Origin: Nectonema munidae
Taxonomy: Eukaryota > Nematomorpha > Nectonematoida > Nectonematidae
NCBI GenBank assembly: GCA_030549495.1
Contig: JAUIRK010000889.1
Coordinates: 1,242,501-1,306,500, forward strand
Direction of reading: 5' to 3'
Length of the DNA stretch: 64,000 nt
The number at the start of each line of letters is the position of its first letter. Position 1 is the first letter of the stretch. Both the position numbers and the translations under genes were made by a program. The notes beneath the pieces were generated by a model. The model did no database searches, was not told the DNA's origin, and saw only the letters and a program-made list of their open reading frames with translations. This document shows, piece after piece, positions 9,181-19,437 of this stretch.

Positions 9181-11789
9181 TGATCAAATTTCATAATGCC
9201 ACTACTTGCTCAAGTATTAAAAAATATCCAAAATTTAAACCCAAAAATCTTAAAAGAATTTTGTTAAAAGACATTTTATTTAAATCCAAAAAATTTAATA
9301 ACATTTTTGCAATGCTTCTCAACACAGGCGGATTCCTTCCTTGGGGAAATTCAGAGATTAATGAGGGTGATTTGGGACGTCAAACGAGAAGTATCTATTT
9401 GTGAAGCTCGGAAGCTATACAACGATGATTATTCTAGGAATCTAAATGATATACTATCGATTTTACTTTTTTGATCAGTTATACAAATTAATAATAAATA
9501 ATTTATTCATAAATTTTGCTTTCATAATAATAAGAATCTTCTCGTTAAACTAATAGGCAGATACAGGGAGGAACAACATTTTGGTTGAAGGGTCAAAGGC
9601 GCATACCAATGATGGTAATTAACCGTGCTTTCGCTAACTGGTTAATTCATTGTCTAATATCCGTTAAGCCTGTTAGATTAACAGGTTAATTTCTACAAAA
9701 TTTGCAGTCCATAGATACAGACAAGATACAAAAATATTTCATCAACAAGAAGACGCAAAAAAGATCATACACAATTTTATTGGAACATAATTACAAGTAC
9801 AGGAACCATGTAAATATTATAATTACACATGACATTGTATTACAATAGTTTAAAGGTATGTAAATTTATTATGATCTTCTTCTAAAGGTTTTACGACTTG
9901 AATTAAGCGGAGAATTACGGTTCAGTTACGGTGAATTAGTCGGCCTTGTTCGCCAGTCATCGGTAAATTTTCGCCGAATACCATCACTATTGCATGCATC
10001 GAAATGGTGAGAATCAGTGTCATAAATACACAAACACATATGTTTTATAAAGAGTACAAAAGTCCGAAAAAATATTTTATGGATGCATTTTAGATCTGAA
10101 ATCAAGGTTAGCATAATTATAAACCACTGGTAAAGCGCAAAAAATGCCTTTTTTTCAAAAAAAATTTGTATGATAAAAATTATCTTACTTTCATTTCAGA
10201 TAAAAGTTCTAATAAAAGTTAGGAAGATATTATTTTAACTCGAAAGAACTTACTCCGTTAGGCTTATTAATTCTTTTTACTGAAAAAGATACAAAAGTAA
10301 TATGAAGGCTCAAAAATTTTTGAATATAAAATAAAACTTCATTTGTTAAGAAATCGTAATGCAATATAATGAAAGTTCATGCTAAAGTTTAAAGCTAAAA
10401 CAACCCCATACATTTTTGCTTTTGGGAGAAATATTTTACAAAGTTTTTTCAAACTCTATTAAAAGAATCTTCAAGAAGTTAAATCGCAGTTTGCCCAGAA
10501 AAGAACTTAAAACCGGCGTATTTCTACTTTTGCTTCCAAAATATCTTTATATTTATATATATATATCGATAAAGGAATTTATGTATAGGAAAAAATAAAG
10601 TTAAATAAATGAAGCTTCTAAAATGGAATTATAACGGTTAGGCTAAAATCTCATGGAAAACAGTTTCACCAGGCCTTGAGAGAATTAAAAGAAATAATTT
10701 CTTACACTATCTTAAAGTAAACTCCAAAGTTCCATTTTTGTAGAAATGAAGAAAACTTGGGGGAATTGCGAAAAACTGAAATACGATCGTCTGTCTTCAA
10801 AATCTTTTGTTCTATAATTTCTAAAAATCTCTGCACTTCACTAAAATTCTTATTTGACAGGAAGATAAATATCAATTTGGAATGATTTAAGATTATAAAA
10901 AGTAAGTCACCTTATGAAAAACTTTAGGATTTCCGGAGGAAAAAATTGAAGAAAAGTCTGATGAAATTTTATCTGCAACGATACTCCATAAACAAAATGT
11001 CATAAAGTCGTAGTCAAATCCAAGAAAACTTTCAAGAGAGATTTCACTTAAAAGTAAATACACCTGTATAAGGATGGTGAAACTATTTCAAACTGAAAAG
11101 CATTACATTTTAAAAAATAGGAAAATTTTAAATGGAATTTTTGAATTAAAAAAATATTATTAAAAATTAAAGACAAGAAATAAATCTAAAATTTTGATTT
11201 ACTACTTTTGTTACCATGAAAATTCAAATCTCAAATATATCTGGAGTGGAGTCCCAAGTATATTTTCCTACTTAAGTGTGGGACTCAAAAAGCAAAACTA
11301 ACTCAGACACCACACTTATATATCTTATATAAGCACAAAGAGATAGAGAATATTCAGACTTGTTGATTCTTCGCATATATCAAATTTTAAAAAGGTAAAT
11401 ATTTTTGTGATGATTCATGATGTCTAATTTTTTCTAAGCCAAACTTATCTCATATTGTAGACTATTTTTTCAAAAAAAAAATTTATAATAAAAATGCAAA
11501 ATTTAACTTATTTATCATTGTTTTCGATTAATCGCAATTAAATTGAATAAATTGAAAATGTTTACCTTCATTCTTTCTTACATCACTATCTATCAATAAA
11601 ATATTGTTCGCAAGGGAAGGTTTCAAGAGCATCTATCTTTCATTTGCTAGGCTGCACCAGTAGCCAAGATGCAAAAATCTTTTTAAACAATGGTGAGAGA
11701 ACATTTAGCATATTACTAGTTACATTGTAATTCCAAAACACAGTTTAGTCAGTCTACTTGTTCCTAAACCTAAAACTTATACTTTATAT
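9181..11789. other. 2.6 kb AT-rich stretch, nothing recognised
   Basis: Open frames are short and I found no family motif, element end or splice-bounded exon that I trust. A short TA repeat lies near 10555. Two slightly GC-richer patches (9560-9680 and 9890-10010) are unassigned. Confidence 0.35.
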
Positions 11790-13205
11790 CAGGGTTTCCC
11801 AACGGGATCCATGTGGACCACCAAGGGTACCCAGAAAAATTGTGGGGGTCCATGGAGAATTTACATGAAAACTTTGTTCAAGACACACTTATATGTTGAT
11901 GCATTATTTTGGGTGCGGTTGTGAACCCTTTCATTGTCAGCCCATCAAATATGATACAGCCACTAATTAATTTTTTTCCAGAAATTTGTATATCAAATGT
12001 TTATCAAATACTCTTACTACAACCTAGAATTCAAAATCACAAAAGTTAGGACAAGAAAATGTGAATCAATCAAAAAAATTTTAATTGAATAGCATAGCAG
12101 TTGCAAAAAAGAGAGTATATTTTATCATATCACACATATATCTTCATCTACTTCTTCATATTCCTTTAGAAAGCTGTCTCATATGCTACTCATACAGTTA
12201 AGTTTATAAATCATTTTTGAAATAGGTAAAGATTTTTTGTTTTTTTTGCTTTTAAACATTAAAAGTCTGTATCGTATTTGATACATCGGTAATTCATGCA
12301 AGTTTAGCATGCCTAATGAATATTTATAAATAGTTTTCACAGTTCGAAATACGAAGTATTTTTTATTTAGATTTAATATGTCTAAGTTAAATGCTACTTA
12401 CAATAGATGTTTAGCTGTTGATTTATCAGACACTCAAGTCATACTTTTACCTGAAGCCGATTTATCAGAGGTAGAAACAGATTCTCGTTCAGGCATAGAA
12501 AAGTTTAACTATTTTGATAAAAATGAAAGCTATGCTTCTTGTGAAGAATTGAATGTATGTGATTATTGTGTTGAAAATATACCATGTTTGGAAGAAAATA
12601 CATTAAAAAAAGAAAAGAAATTCTAAGTCCTTACAGCTATTTTGAAAAATTTTGGACGAAAGAAATAAAAGTAAAGTTTCATTGAAAACTGTTCAAAAGA
12701 ATAACAAAGTTTTTGATTAAAATGGGCATAATGAAGATGCCTCGATTCTAAATGTAATGAATTGAAAGCTTCAGAGTTCCACTTTTATTAACGAAAATAT
12801 GTCCAGGAATAGATTCTTCCAAGTTTTAAGTAATCTACATTTTGAAGATAACTCATTGATTGTAAAGATTAGCTAAAGTTCGACGCTTTTTGGAGATGCT
12901 TATAAAGCAATGCAACGATGTTTTCAGTGATCAATTTCAAAACATTGATGATCAGATTAGGGCGTCTTGCAATATGTGAAATGAAAACCCAAAAATGGGG
13001 GCTTAAAGTTTTCTCAAGAAATTCAGCTGATGGTTTCATGCATGACTTTTTCATTTTTGATGCCAAAGTGCGTGTTGACAAGTCATGTCATTATTCTTCG
13101 GGAGATTGTGTGTTAAAGCTGTGCGAATCTCTCCAAAAGAAAGAAAATATTGTTATTTTTTAATAATTATTTTACATCGTTGAGCTTGATAAATAAATTA
13201 AAGGA

Positions 13206-13569
13206 AAGGTTCAACACTTAGTCCATTACTTTTTGCAATTGTTATTAACAACTAAATCATTTATCTATAGGATTATTTATCTATTTATCTATCTATAGGA
13301 TTATAGATGAATCCTCGAAAAATATCAGAAAAGATGACCTTTGGGAACTTTTGTTCGCTGATGATTTGGGTAATAATAGCAGACAGTGAAAAGGAAATAT
13401 AAGAAAGACTGTTTATGTGGCAAGAATACATCTCGAAGGAAAAGGCCTGAGATTGAATTCACGTAAGACTGAAGTGATGAAAATCTGTAGGAATGAAAAC
13501 GCTGCAATACGCATAAAAGATAAGCATGGGATCGAATTGAAACAAGTGCAAAAGTTCAAGTATTTAAGG
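13206..13569 (+). mobile_element. LINE reverse-transcriptase fragment inserted in piggyBac
   Basis: The fragment starts GSTLSPLLFAIVIN (palm motif before the catalytic loop) and continues DDLWELLFADDL (the FADD catalytic loop), then LRLNSRKTEVMKICRN and QVQKFKYL (thumb region). This order matches the arthropod LINE family also seen at 26285-26975 and 61080-63060. It is a 5'- and 3'-truncated piece with a stop and two frame changes. The reading frame runs directly into the TTC repeat at the expected KYLGS position, so the repeat probably grew from serine codons or slippage at that point. Confidence 0.75.
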
Positions 13570-14040
13570 TCTTCTTCTTCTTCTTCTTCTTCTTCTTCTT
13601 CTTCTTCTTCTTCTTCTTCTTCTTCTTCTTCTTCTTCTTCTTCTTCTTCTTCTTCTTCTTCTTCTTCTTCTTCTTCTTCTTCTTCTTCTTCTTCTTCTTC
13701 TTCTTCTTCTTCTTCTTCTTCTTCTTCTTCTTCTTCTTCTTCTTCTTCTTCTTCTTCTTCTTCTTCTTCTTCTTCTTCTTCTTCTTCTTCTTCTTCTTCT
13801 TCTTCTTCTTCTTCTTCTTCTTCTTCTTCTTCTTCTTCTTCTTCTTCTTCTTCTTCTTCTTCTTCTTCTTCTTCTTCTTCTTCTTCTTCTTCTTCTTCTT
13901 CTTCTTCTTCTTCTTCTTCTTCTTCTTCTTCTTCTTCTTCTTCTTCTTCTTCTTCTTCTTCTTCTTCTTCTTCTTCTTCTTCTTCTTCTTCTTCTTCTTC
14001 TTCTTCTTCTTCTTCTTCTTCTTCTTGAAGAAGAAGAAGA
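13570..14040 (+). repeat. (TTC)n microsatellite ending in inverted GAA units
   Basis: An uninterrupted TTC/CTT run from 13570 to 14026 (about 152 units) is followed at once by about five GAA units (14027-14040), which are its reverse complement. The junction is a short perfect palindrome. The long open frames that read poly-Ser or poly-Lys here are products of the repeat, not genes. Confidence 0.95.
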
Positions 14041-14961
14041 GCAAAAGGAGAAGAATGATGAAAGATTGTGAAATTAGTTAGGAAAAAAGGAACAGGATTC
14101 TATTTGTGCAGTACTGAAAGAGTAAGCAAAATAAAAGTTATCCAATAGTTCGACGGCAGATTCATATTGTTTGCCTCAAATTTTGCCTCGATTGTAAAAC
14201 GATGGGATCGTAGAAATAAAAAGTTTGTAGCATTTGAACGCCCTAAGATCGTGACACTTTACAATCAACTAATGGGCGGAACTGATTTATTTGATATGTT
14301 TTATTCCCTTTATAAGTGCGATCACAAGTCGAGAGTATGGTATAGAAGAATTTTTTTGGATATTGAACTCCTGTTTAATGCAATCCAGAATTTATTATAA
14401 AAAACATGCTGAAAGTCTAGGAATATCTAAGAAAGCTTGCTTTGATTTGCTAACTCTCTCTTCGCATATTGGAACTGTACTGATAAAAGATGAACATGAA
14501 GATGAAGAATACTTTAGGAAGAAAAAAAGTAGACCCCTTTTTTTATCAAATACTTCAAGTTCAAAGTAAAAAAGACCTAGCGCAAAAGAAAAGATCGTTC
14601 TTTGAAACATTTATTGAAGATGAGGCAAGAATTTGTTTTAAGAAATTACTTAATCAAGAATTACATGCCATTTAATTCAAGAATTTTTTTTTTTCCTAAA
14701 ATTGAGGCAAACTCAGATTATTATTTGCATAAAGTGTAATGTGGCATTATGTTTGAGACCTGAGAGAAACTATTTCTCTAGTCATCATAAGAAGTGAATA
14801 TTTGTGAGTTTTACCTTCTTTAACAAACTTTTATATGCTTTTAAGTATAATATCTTTTTTTCAATTTCAAAATTTAAACTCTCTGCTTTATTAAAAGTTA
14901 AAAAAAACTAGCCTTCAATATTTTTTCCCTTAAAGTTATATTTCGGTAATGAAAGGGTTAA

Positions 14962-15610
14962 CTACACAAACTATTAGTCTTATTGTCCCATTTTTAAATG
15001 CAATTAAAGGACTCATATTTTACGACTCAGTACTCTACAACAGCGAATATCAATTCTTATTCATAAAAACAAGCTCAGACTTTTCTTTGGTGTTTGGCTA
15101 TTTAGTAAAATAAATTTTATAAAAAAAACGCTGGATTTTTTTAATTCTGAAAAAAAGTTCTGAATAAACACGCTACTGTTTGGTGTGTGTTTACTCTAAA
15201 ATATTACCTACTAGCAAAACTTCTTGCTTTGAAAGATTAAACACCTAAAATTGTAAGCTTTTGTAGTTTGGGGTTCATGATGTTTATTTAATTATTTTAA
15301 CTGGTCCACAGCCAAAATATCGTTGGGAAACCTTGCTAAGATAAAAGAAAATATTTTAACCTGCATTCCATGTTTCCATGACTACACCCGCACCCGTTAG
15401 CAAAAATTTTTTATGTCGGTATCCGCAGGTGTCTACACAACAACCCCACACAGGACTCTAACTCAGGTGGATTTTTAAAGGATTCAATATACTTTTGTAA
15501 TAAAAAAAACACTTTTTTTGTTTTTTTATCTTTCATATTACATTTAATTTGACAAAACTAAGAAATGGTACATAAAAAATTTGAAAAAGTTTTAGGATTC
15601 ATTTAGAGTC
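14962..15610. other. Right flank of nested hAT, then AT-rich spacer
   Basis: 14962-15335 is the right arm of the hAT that received the piggyBac. From 15336 to 15610 there is AT-rich sequence with no recognised feature. Confidence 0.4.
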
Positions 15611-16056
15611 CTGTGTTTCTCAACCTTTTTTTACTCATGGACCCTTTTTCACTTCTTTTTTTCTTGGTGGACCCCTTCATAAAAATTGGATAAAAAATAT
15701 TTATTTTAATATTTTTCACTAATAAAATTTTTGAGGTTATGATAAAGAAAACAGTATATAGTACAGAGAATTCTTATTGAAATGAAAGCAAATCTAATGC
15801 AACAATTTTTATAATAAAAAAAGAAAGACATTTAATGAGATCCCTGTGGTTGATGCTGCGCAACGAGATTCTTTATATCTGGTTGCATTGAAGTTAATGC
15901 TAGTCGTAAAGCACCTCTTTTTACGATGTCAAGTCTATTGCAAACTTTTAATAATAAAACCCGTTATGAGATGGTTTTCTTCATGGACCACCAAAATATC
16001 ATTGTGGACCCCCAATTTATAATATTTCGCCTGTAGACCCCGGTTGAGAAACCCTG
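15611..16056. mobile_element. Non-autonomous hAT (446 bp)
   Basis: The left CTGTGTTTCTCAACC and the right end (complement CAGGGTTTCTCAACC) are inverted repeats,and GGACC words recur at both ends. ATTTAGA lies just outside on both sides with small imperfections. No coding sequence. The next hAT MITE is inserted directly in its right flank. Confidence 0.65.
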
Positions 16057-16063
16057 ATTTAGA

Positions 16064-16347
16064 CCAATGGTTCTCAATCTTTTTTAACAAAGAGCCAAAT
16101 TAAGAAGCAACATTGGACTAGAAGACCGCATCTAAAGCCTAAAATTGGTTCTTATAAAAAGCGTTTTTTAATTAACTCTAAAATATTATTCAAATTACTT
16201 GCGCCGAATCCAGCATAAAATTAATAAATAGCAGATCAATAAATTTGCGAAATTTTGACTGTTGTGATATTGTTATCCTATTTTTCCTAGAAATTTGCTA
16301 TGTGGGCCACAAAACCAGAGGTTGAGGGCCGCATGTTGAAAACAAGT
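16064..16347. mobile_element. Non-autonomous hAT (284 bp) with 8-bp duplication
   Basis: Perfect 8-bp direct repeat GATTTAGA at 16056-16063 and 16348-16355. Ends CCAATGGTTCTCAATC and (complement) ACTTGTTTTCAACATG are related but diverged. It landed in the flank of the preceding hAT, so it is the younger of the two. Confidence 0.75.
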
Positions 16348-16405
16348 GATTTAGAAAAAACTTGGAACCCACTTGAAAACAGTGGTGTCTGGATGCCCAA
16401 AAACA

Positions 16406-16411
16406 TTTATT
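16406..16411 (-). terminator. Poly(A) signal of the small two-exon gene
   Basis: AATAAA on the minus strand, about 57 bases downstream of the TGA at 16470-16468. Confidence 0.4.
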
Positions 16412-16467
16412 TTAATTTTTAAGTAAAGTCAATCCTGTTTCAATGATGGTTAAGTTGGAAGAAGTTC

Positions 16468-16949
16468 TCATGAACACCCCTGGTCTCCAGGCTTAACTGA
16501 TCCGAACCATTCATTACTCATACAATTAATTTTTTTCTCAAGAATTTTTCCTTCTCTTGTTACCTTTGAATATAGGAAGAAGATAAAAAAATTTTGATAA
16601 AAATAATTAAACAGTAGACACATATGGTAAAATATTTGAGTTATATCTAGAGGGGTGAAAAAAAGGACCAGAGGGGAGAGTCTTGGCCCCTTCATTTTAA
16701 CATGAAAATACAAAAAATAACTTTTTATTAAACTATTCTATAAAAAATCACAAATTTTGTGAAGAATTGGTATAAAGGAAACGCCAATGGATGACATATT
16801 AAATATAGATAGATCACTTACTCGCTAGATAACTCCTCTTTTGGTGAATAGCAAACTTCGAAAATGAAGCTGCACTCCTTTTCCAGAAAGCTTACGATGT
16901 TACTCAGAATGAATTTGATTCGTTCTGAAGAATGAGATGAATTCGCCAT
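16468..16949 (-). CDS. Small two-exon gene, 71 residues, unrecognised
   Basis: Exon 1 (16949-16822) begins with ATG in the context ACAAAATGG, a good arthropod start, and encodes MANSSHSSERIKFILSN and ECSFIFEVCYSPKEEL. It ends at a strong donor, GA|GTAAGT. Exon 2 (16555-16468) follows an AACAAG acceptor in matching phase and encodes EEGKILEKKINCMSNEW and VKPGDQGCS before a TGA. An AATAAA signal (16411-16406) lies about 57 bases after the stop. The intron is 266 bases. The product is small, cysteine-containing and neither secreted nor membrane-bound by eye. No family is recognised. The acceptor lacks a long pyrimidine tract, so a nearby alternative acceptor is possible and exon 2 is less certain than exon 1. 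Confidence 0.45.
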
Positions 16950-17177
16950 TTTGTTGGTTACAGTCGAAGAGTCTGATTGCATAAAGTCGTGAAATATCTA
17001 TTTGAATGGACAGGATAAAATGATGGTGAATAACGTAGATAACATTATCCTGATTTATAGTTAGTCATTGGATGAATTCTCTTATGTATTACTGTAGAAT
17101 AAAAATTAACAGCCCTACTTGATGCCTTCTCTAACTAATTATCTGAGAACGGAGACTTTCCTCATATTTTTGTTTAA

Positions 17178-17299
17178 CCCTTTGAGGACCAGTGGGTCAC
17201 CAGTGACCCAAGAAATGAAAATCGTCTGCTTTGAATATATAAAATTCCATTGAAAAAGAAAGCAGACGAATCCTCTTCAAAATGTTGGTCCTCAAAGGG
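17178..17299. mobile_element. piggyBac-type MITE, copy f
   Basis: Bounded by TTAA 17174-17177 and 17300-17303. Ends CCCTTTGAGGACCA and its exact complement. The 18-bp dyad TGGGTCAC-CA-GTGACCCA is at 17193-17210, just inside the left end. GTCTGC and CAGACGA words face each other in the middle. It shares its right TTAA with copy g. Confidence 0.9.
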
Positions 17300-17303
17300 T
17301 TAA

Positions 17304-17434
17304 CCCATTAAGTACCATAGAAATCAGACGATATTTAAAAAAAACGCAGACGATTTATATTCAAAGTCATTGAAAAAAGCAGACGAAGATGAAATTAGTT
17401 ATGTTCCCAAATAGGAACATTGGGACTTAATGGG
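17304..17434 (+). mobile_element. piggyBac-type MITE, copy g (tandem)
   Basis: Begins directly after the TTAA shared with copy f and ends GACTTAATGGG before TTAT, a one-base change from TTAA. Same subfamily as copies e, i and j. Dyad TGTTCC-CAAATA-GGAACA near the right end. Confidence 0.9.
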
Positions 17435-17438
17435 TTAT

Positions 17439-18061
17439 CAAATTTTGGTCGTAAAATTTATTGATTTTTTAGCACTAATCACGTTTCGGTTTATTCATTT
17501 TAGCTATTTAATATCTTTACATATTTAATATTTTCAAATAATAAATTTCATCATTGAACAAAAATTTGGTAAGTTTTTTTAGTACTTCCAAATTTCCATC
17601 ATAAATTTTTATACATTTTTTTAATAATTTTTTTGATAAAATTAAATCTTCCTTGCTTTATTATATTTGCTAAAGAAAAATTAAACGAATTATATTATTC
17701 AAATAGGATACAAACTAAAAAATTGAAATTCATAGATATCTCTTTCATATATTTTACTTACTTTTCATTACTTGAAATTGTATAAAATTTTTGGACCAGT
17801 AAAAAATTCCGAAAGTTTAAGAATCTTAAACTAATTGGAAGCAAGTAATGAGCATATGTGGGCGGGTATGTCTATCTATGTGTGTGCTAAGAAAGGTCCG
17901 ACTAAAAAGTATTTTACTTAACTGAAAGCATGCTTGAATACTGTGTCCATTAAAACTGTTATACACCAATTGACAGACAGAGTGGAGCAGAGACCGTAAA
18001 GTAGGGGAATGTCAAAAATATAGGAGCTATAAATTTGTCACCTTATAAAAAGCGAATTGGT
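17439..18061. other. AT-rich stretch, nothing recognised
   Basis: No coding, RNA or element signal that I trust. Confidence 0.35.
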
Positions 18062-19097
18062 CTAGGTCTAGTTACAGATAGAATTGAATGACTTAATACA
18101 TCATTTAATTTTAACAAAAAGAAAAATCAGAACTACTGGGGCCAGGATTGAAATAATAGAATTTACTTCTCCCAACCACAAAAATTTCCAACTTTCAATA
18201 TCGTCATTAGAATTCTCAAAGTTTTATTCCCAAAAAAAAGCTGCTGTTATTGATTTGATGGAAAAAAATTTATCCTTCTTACGTATCCAAAGAATGGAGA
18301 CTTTTCATAGATTCCAAAAAAGCTAGTCTCAAAGGAATTTTATTGCATAATGGAAATATTAAACCTTCAATCATACTACTGGTCTTGATGAAACTTATGA
18401 AAACATGAAAATGATGTTGAATATTTTAAAGTATAACAACCATAGATGGAGTATTAGTGGAGATCTTAAAGTCGTTTCTTTGTTACTTGGATTACAACTA
18501 GGCTATACAAAATATATGTGTTTTTGTGTCTGTGGAATAGCAGAGAAGATCATAGTCATTATGAAAAAATAAATTGGCCTCCAGGAAAGGAATTTATTGT
18601 TGGAAAACACAATGTATGTCATCCACCACTTGTTCAATTTGATAAAATTCTTCTTCCAGCTCTTCATATAAAACTGGGTTTGATGAAAATTTTTGTAAAA
18701 GGACTGGATCATCAAGGAAGTGATTTTGAGTATTTAAAAAATCAATAACTGTGGCTAAATTGAAGGCAAGAACTTTTACTGGACCTCAAATTCGAAGTAA
18801 AAGATGGTCTGTTCCTTTCAACACTAAATGAAGATGAATTGAATGCATGGAATGATTTTGTAAATGTTGTAAAGAATTTTCTTGGAAACTAAAAAGCCAC
18901 TGATTATTATGAAGAATTTCTTTAAAATGCATTTTTTACATTCTCATTTAGATTTTTTCAAGGAAATCGTGGTGCTGTCAGTGACTAGCATGGTGAGCGT
19001 ATCCATCAAAGCTACCATGGAAAAGAGACATCAAGGTAAATTTAATCCAAATATGATGGGGGATTACTGTTGGTTTCTACAAAGAGACAGACAGTAA
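18062..19097 (+). pseudogene. Unclassified arthropod transposase-like protein, copy 1
   Basis: Fragments in several frames spell a family that I recall as widespread in arthropod genomes under uncharacterised names: ETYENMKMMLNILKYNNH, SGDLKVVSLLLGLQLGYTK, CHPPLVQFDKILLPALHIK, LGLMKIFVKGLD, KMHFLHSHLDFFKE, then RHQGKFNPN and GDYCWFLQRD. Block order is colinear with the copy at 24030-25530. Multiple frame changes and stops make it non-functional. Enzyme class is unknown to me; the multicopy, broken and dispersed nature argues for a transposon protein rather than a host gene. No terminal repeats were located. Confidence 0.6.
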
Positions 19098-19437
19098 GAA
19101 TTCTTTCAAAAGGATGAAGAGAAATGAACAAAAAAAGACATATGTCTGAAACATAAATCCAATAAAAATTAACATATAAATCTTACAACATTTACAAAAT
19201 TGAAAATTGCCTGTATAATAAATATTAAATTAATTGATTTTAAAGCAAAAAGTTGAATTAAAACACAAAAATGTGTTACACAAAAATGTGATGTGATGAA
19301 TCAATTTTAGTTTAGGATCTGAAATCAGGACGTAAAAATTAGTAGAATTCAGTGCTCATTTCTTTTGTAACAAAAAAGTTTTTTTGTTGCATTGAGTATT
19401 TGTTGCAATCTCGATATTTTGATAAGATAGAGTAGAG

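Larger units (their letters stand above)
12378..14675 (+). pseudogene. piggyBac transposase, broken and interrupted
   Basis: An ATG at 12378 opens an 82-codon acidic N-terminal segment (LPEADLSEVETDSRSG) typical of piggyBac transposases. After a poorly conserved stretch with stops, 12918-13163 gives QKWGLKVFSRNSADGF and HDFFIFDAK, then LKLCESLQKKENIVIF (first catalytic region). The frame is then interrupted by foreign sequence from about 13206 to 14050. It resumes with GTGFYLCSTERVSKIKV and, at 14167-14400, VKRWDRRNKKFVAFERPKI, YNQLMGGTDLFDMFYSLY and KSRVWYRRIFLDI, the GG(V/T)DL block holding a catalytic aspartate. A frame change near 14395 leads to a charged tail. The protein would bind the element ends and cut at TTAA; this copy cannot make it. 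Confidence 0.8.
11926..14957 (+). mobile_element. piggyBac element (about 3.0 kb) with transposase remains
   Basis: Ends CCCTTTCATT...AATGAAAGGG. The right end is followed by TTAA (14958-14961) and the left is preceded by TGAA (11922-11925), one base from TTAA. Inside, the plus strand encodes a broken piggyBac transposase. A LINE fragment and a long TTC repeat are inserted between its catalytic blocks. Near 12266-12283 the dyad TGTATC-GTATTT-GATACA nearly equals the dyad of MITE copy k (48639-48656). Confidence 0.8.
11790..15335. mobile_element. hAT element carrying a nested piggyBac
   Basis: The left end CAGGGTTTCCCAACGG and the right end (complement CAAGGTTTCCCAACG) match at 14 of the first 15 bases, and GTGGACC words lie inside both ends. 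Flanking 8-mers (CTTTATAT and CTAAGATA) do not match, so the duplication has decayed or one end belongs to a different copy. Nearly all of the interior is the piggyBac element 11926-14957; without it this hAT would be about 500 bp and non-autonomous. Confidence 0.65.

Noticed and set aside
13417-14044. Long open frames of poly-serine and poly-lysine
   Set aside because: They are translations of the TTC repeat and its complement, fused to a LINE fragment; not genes.
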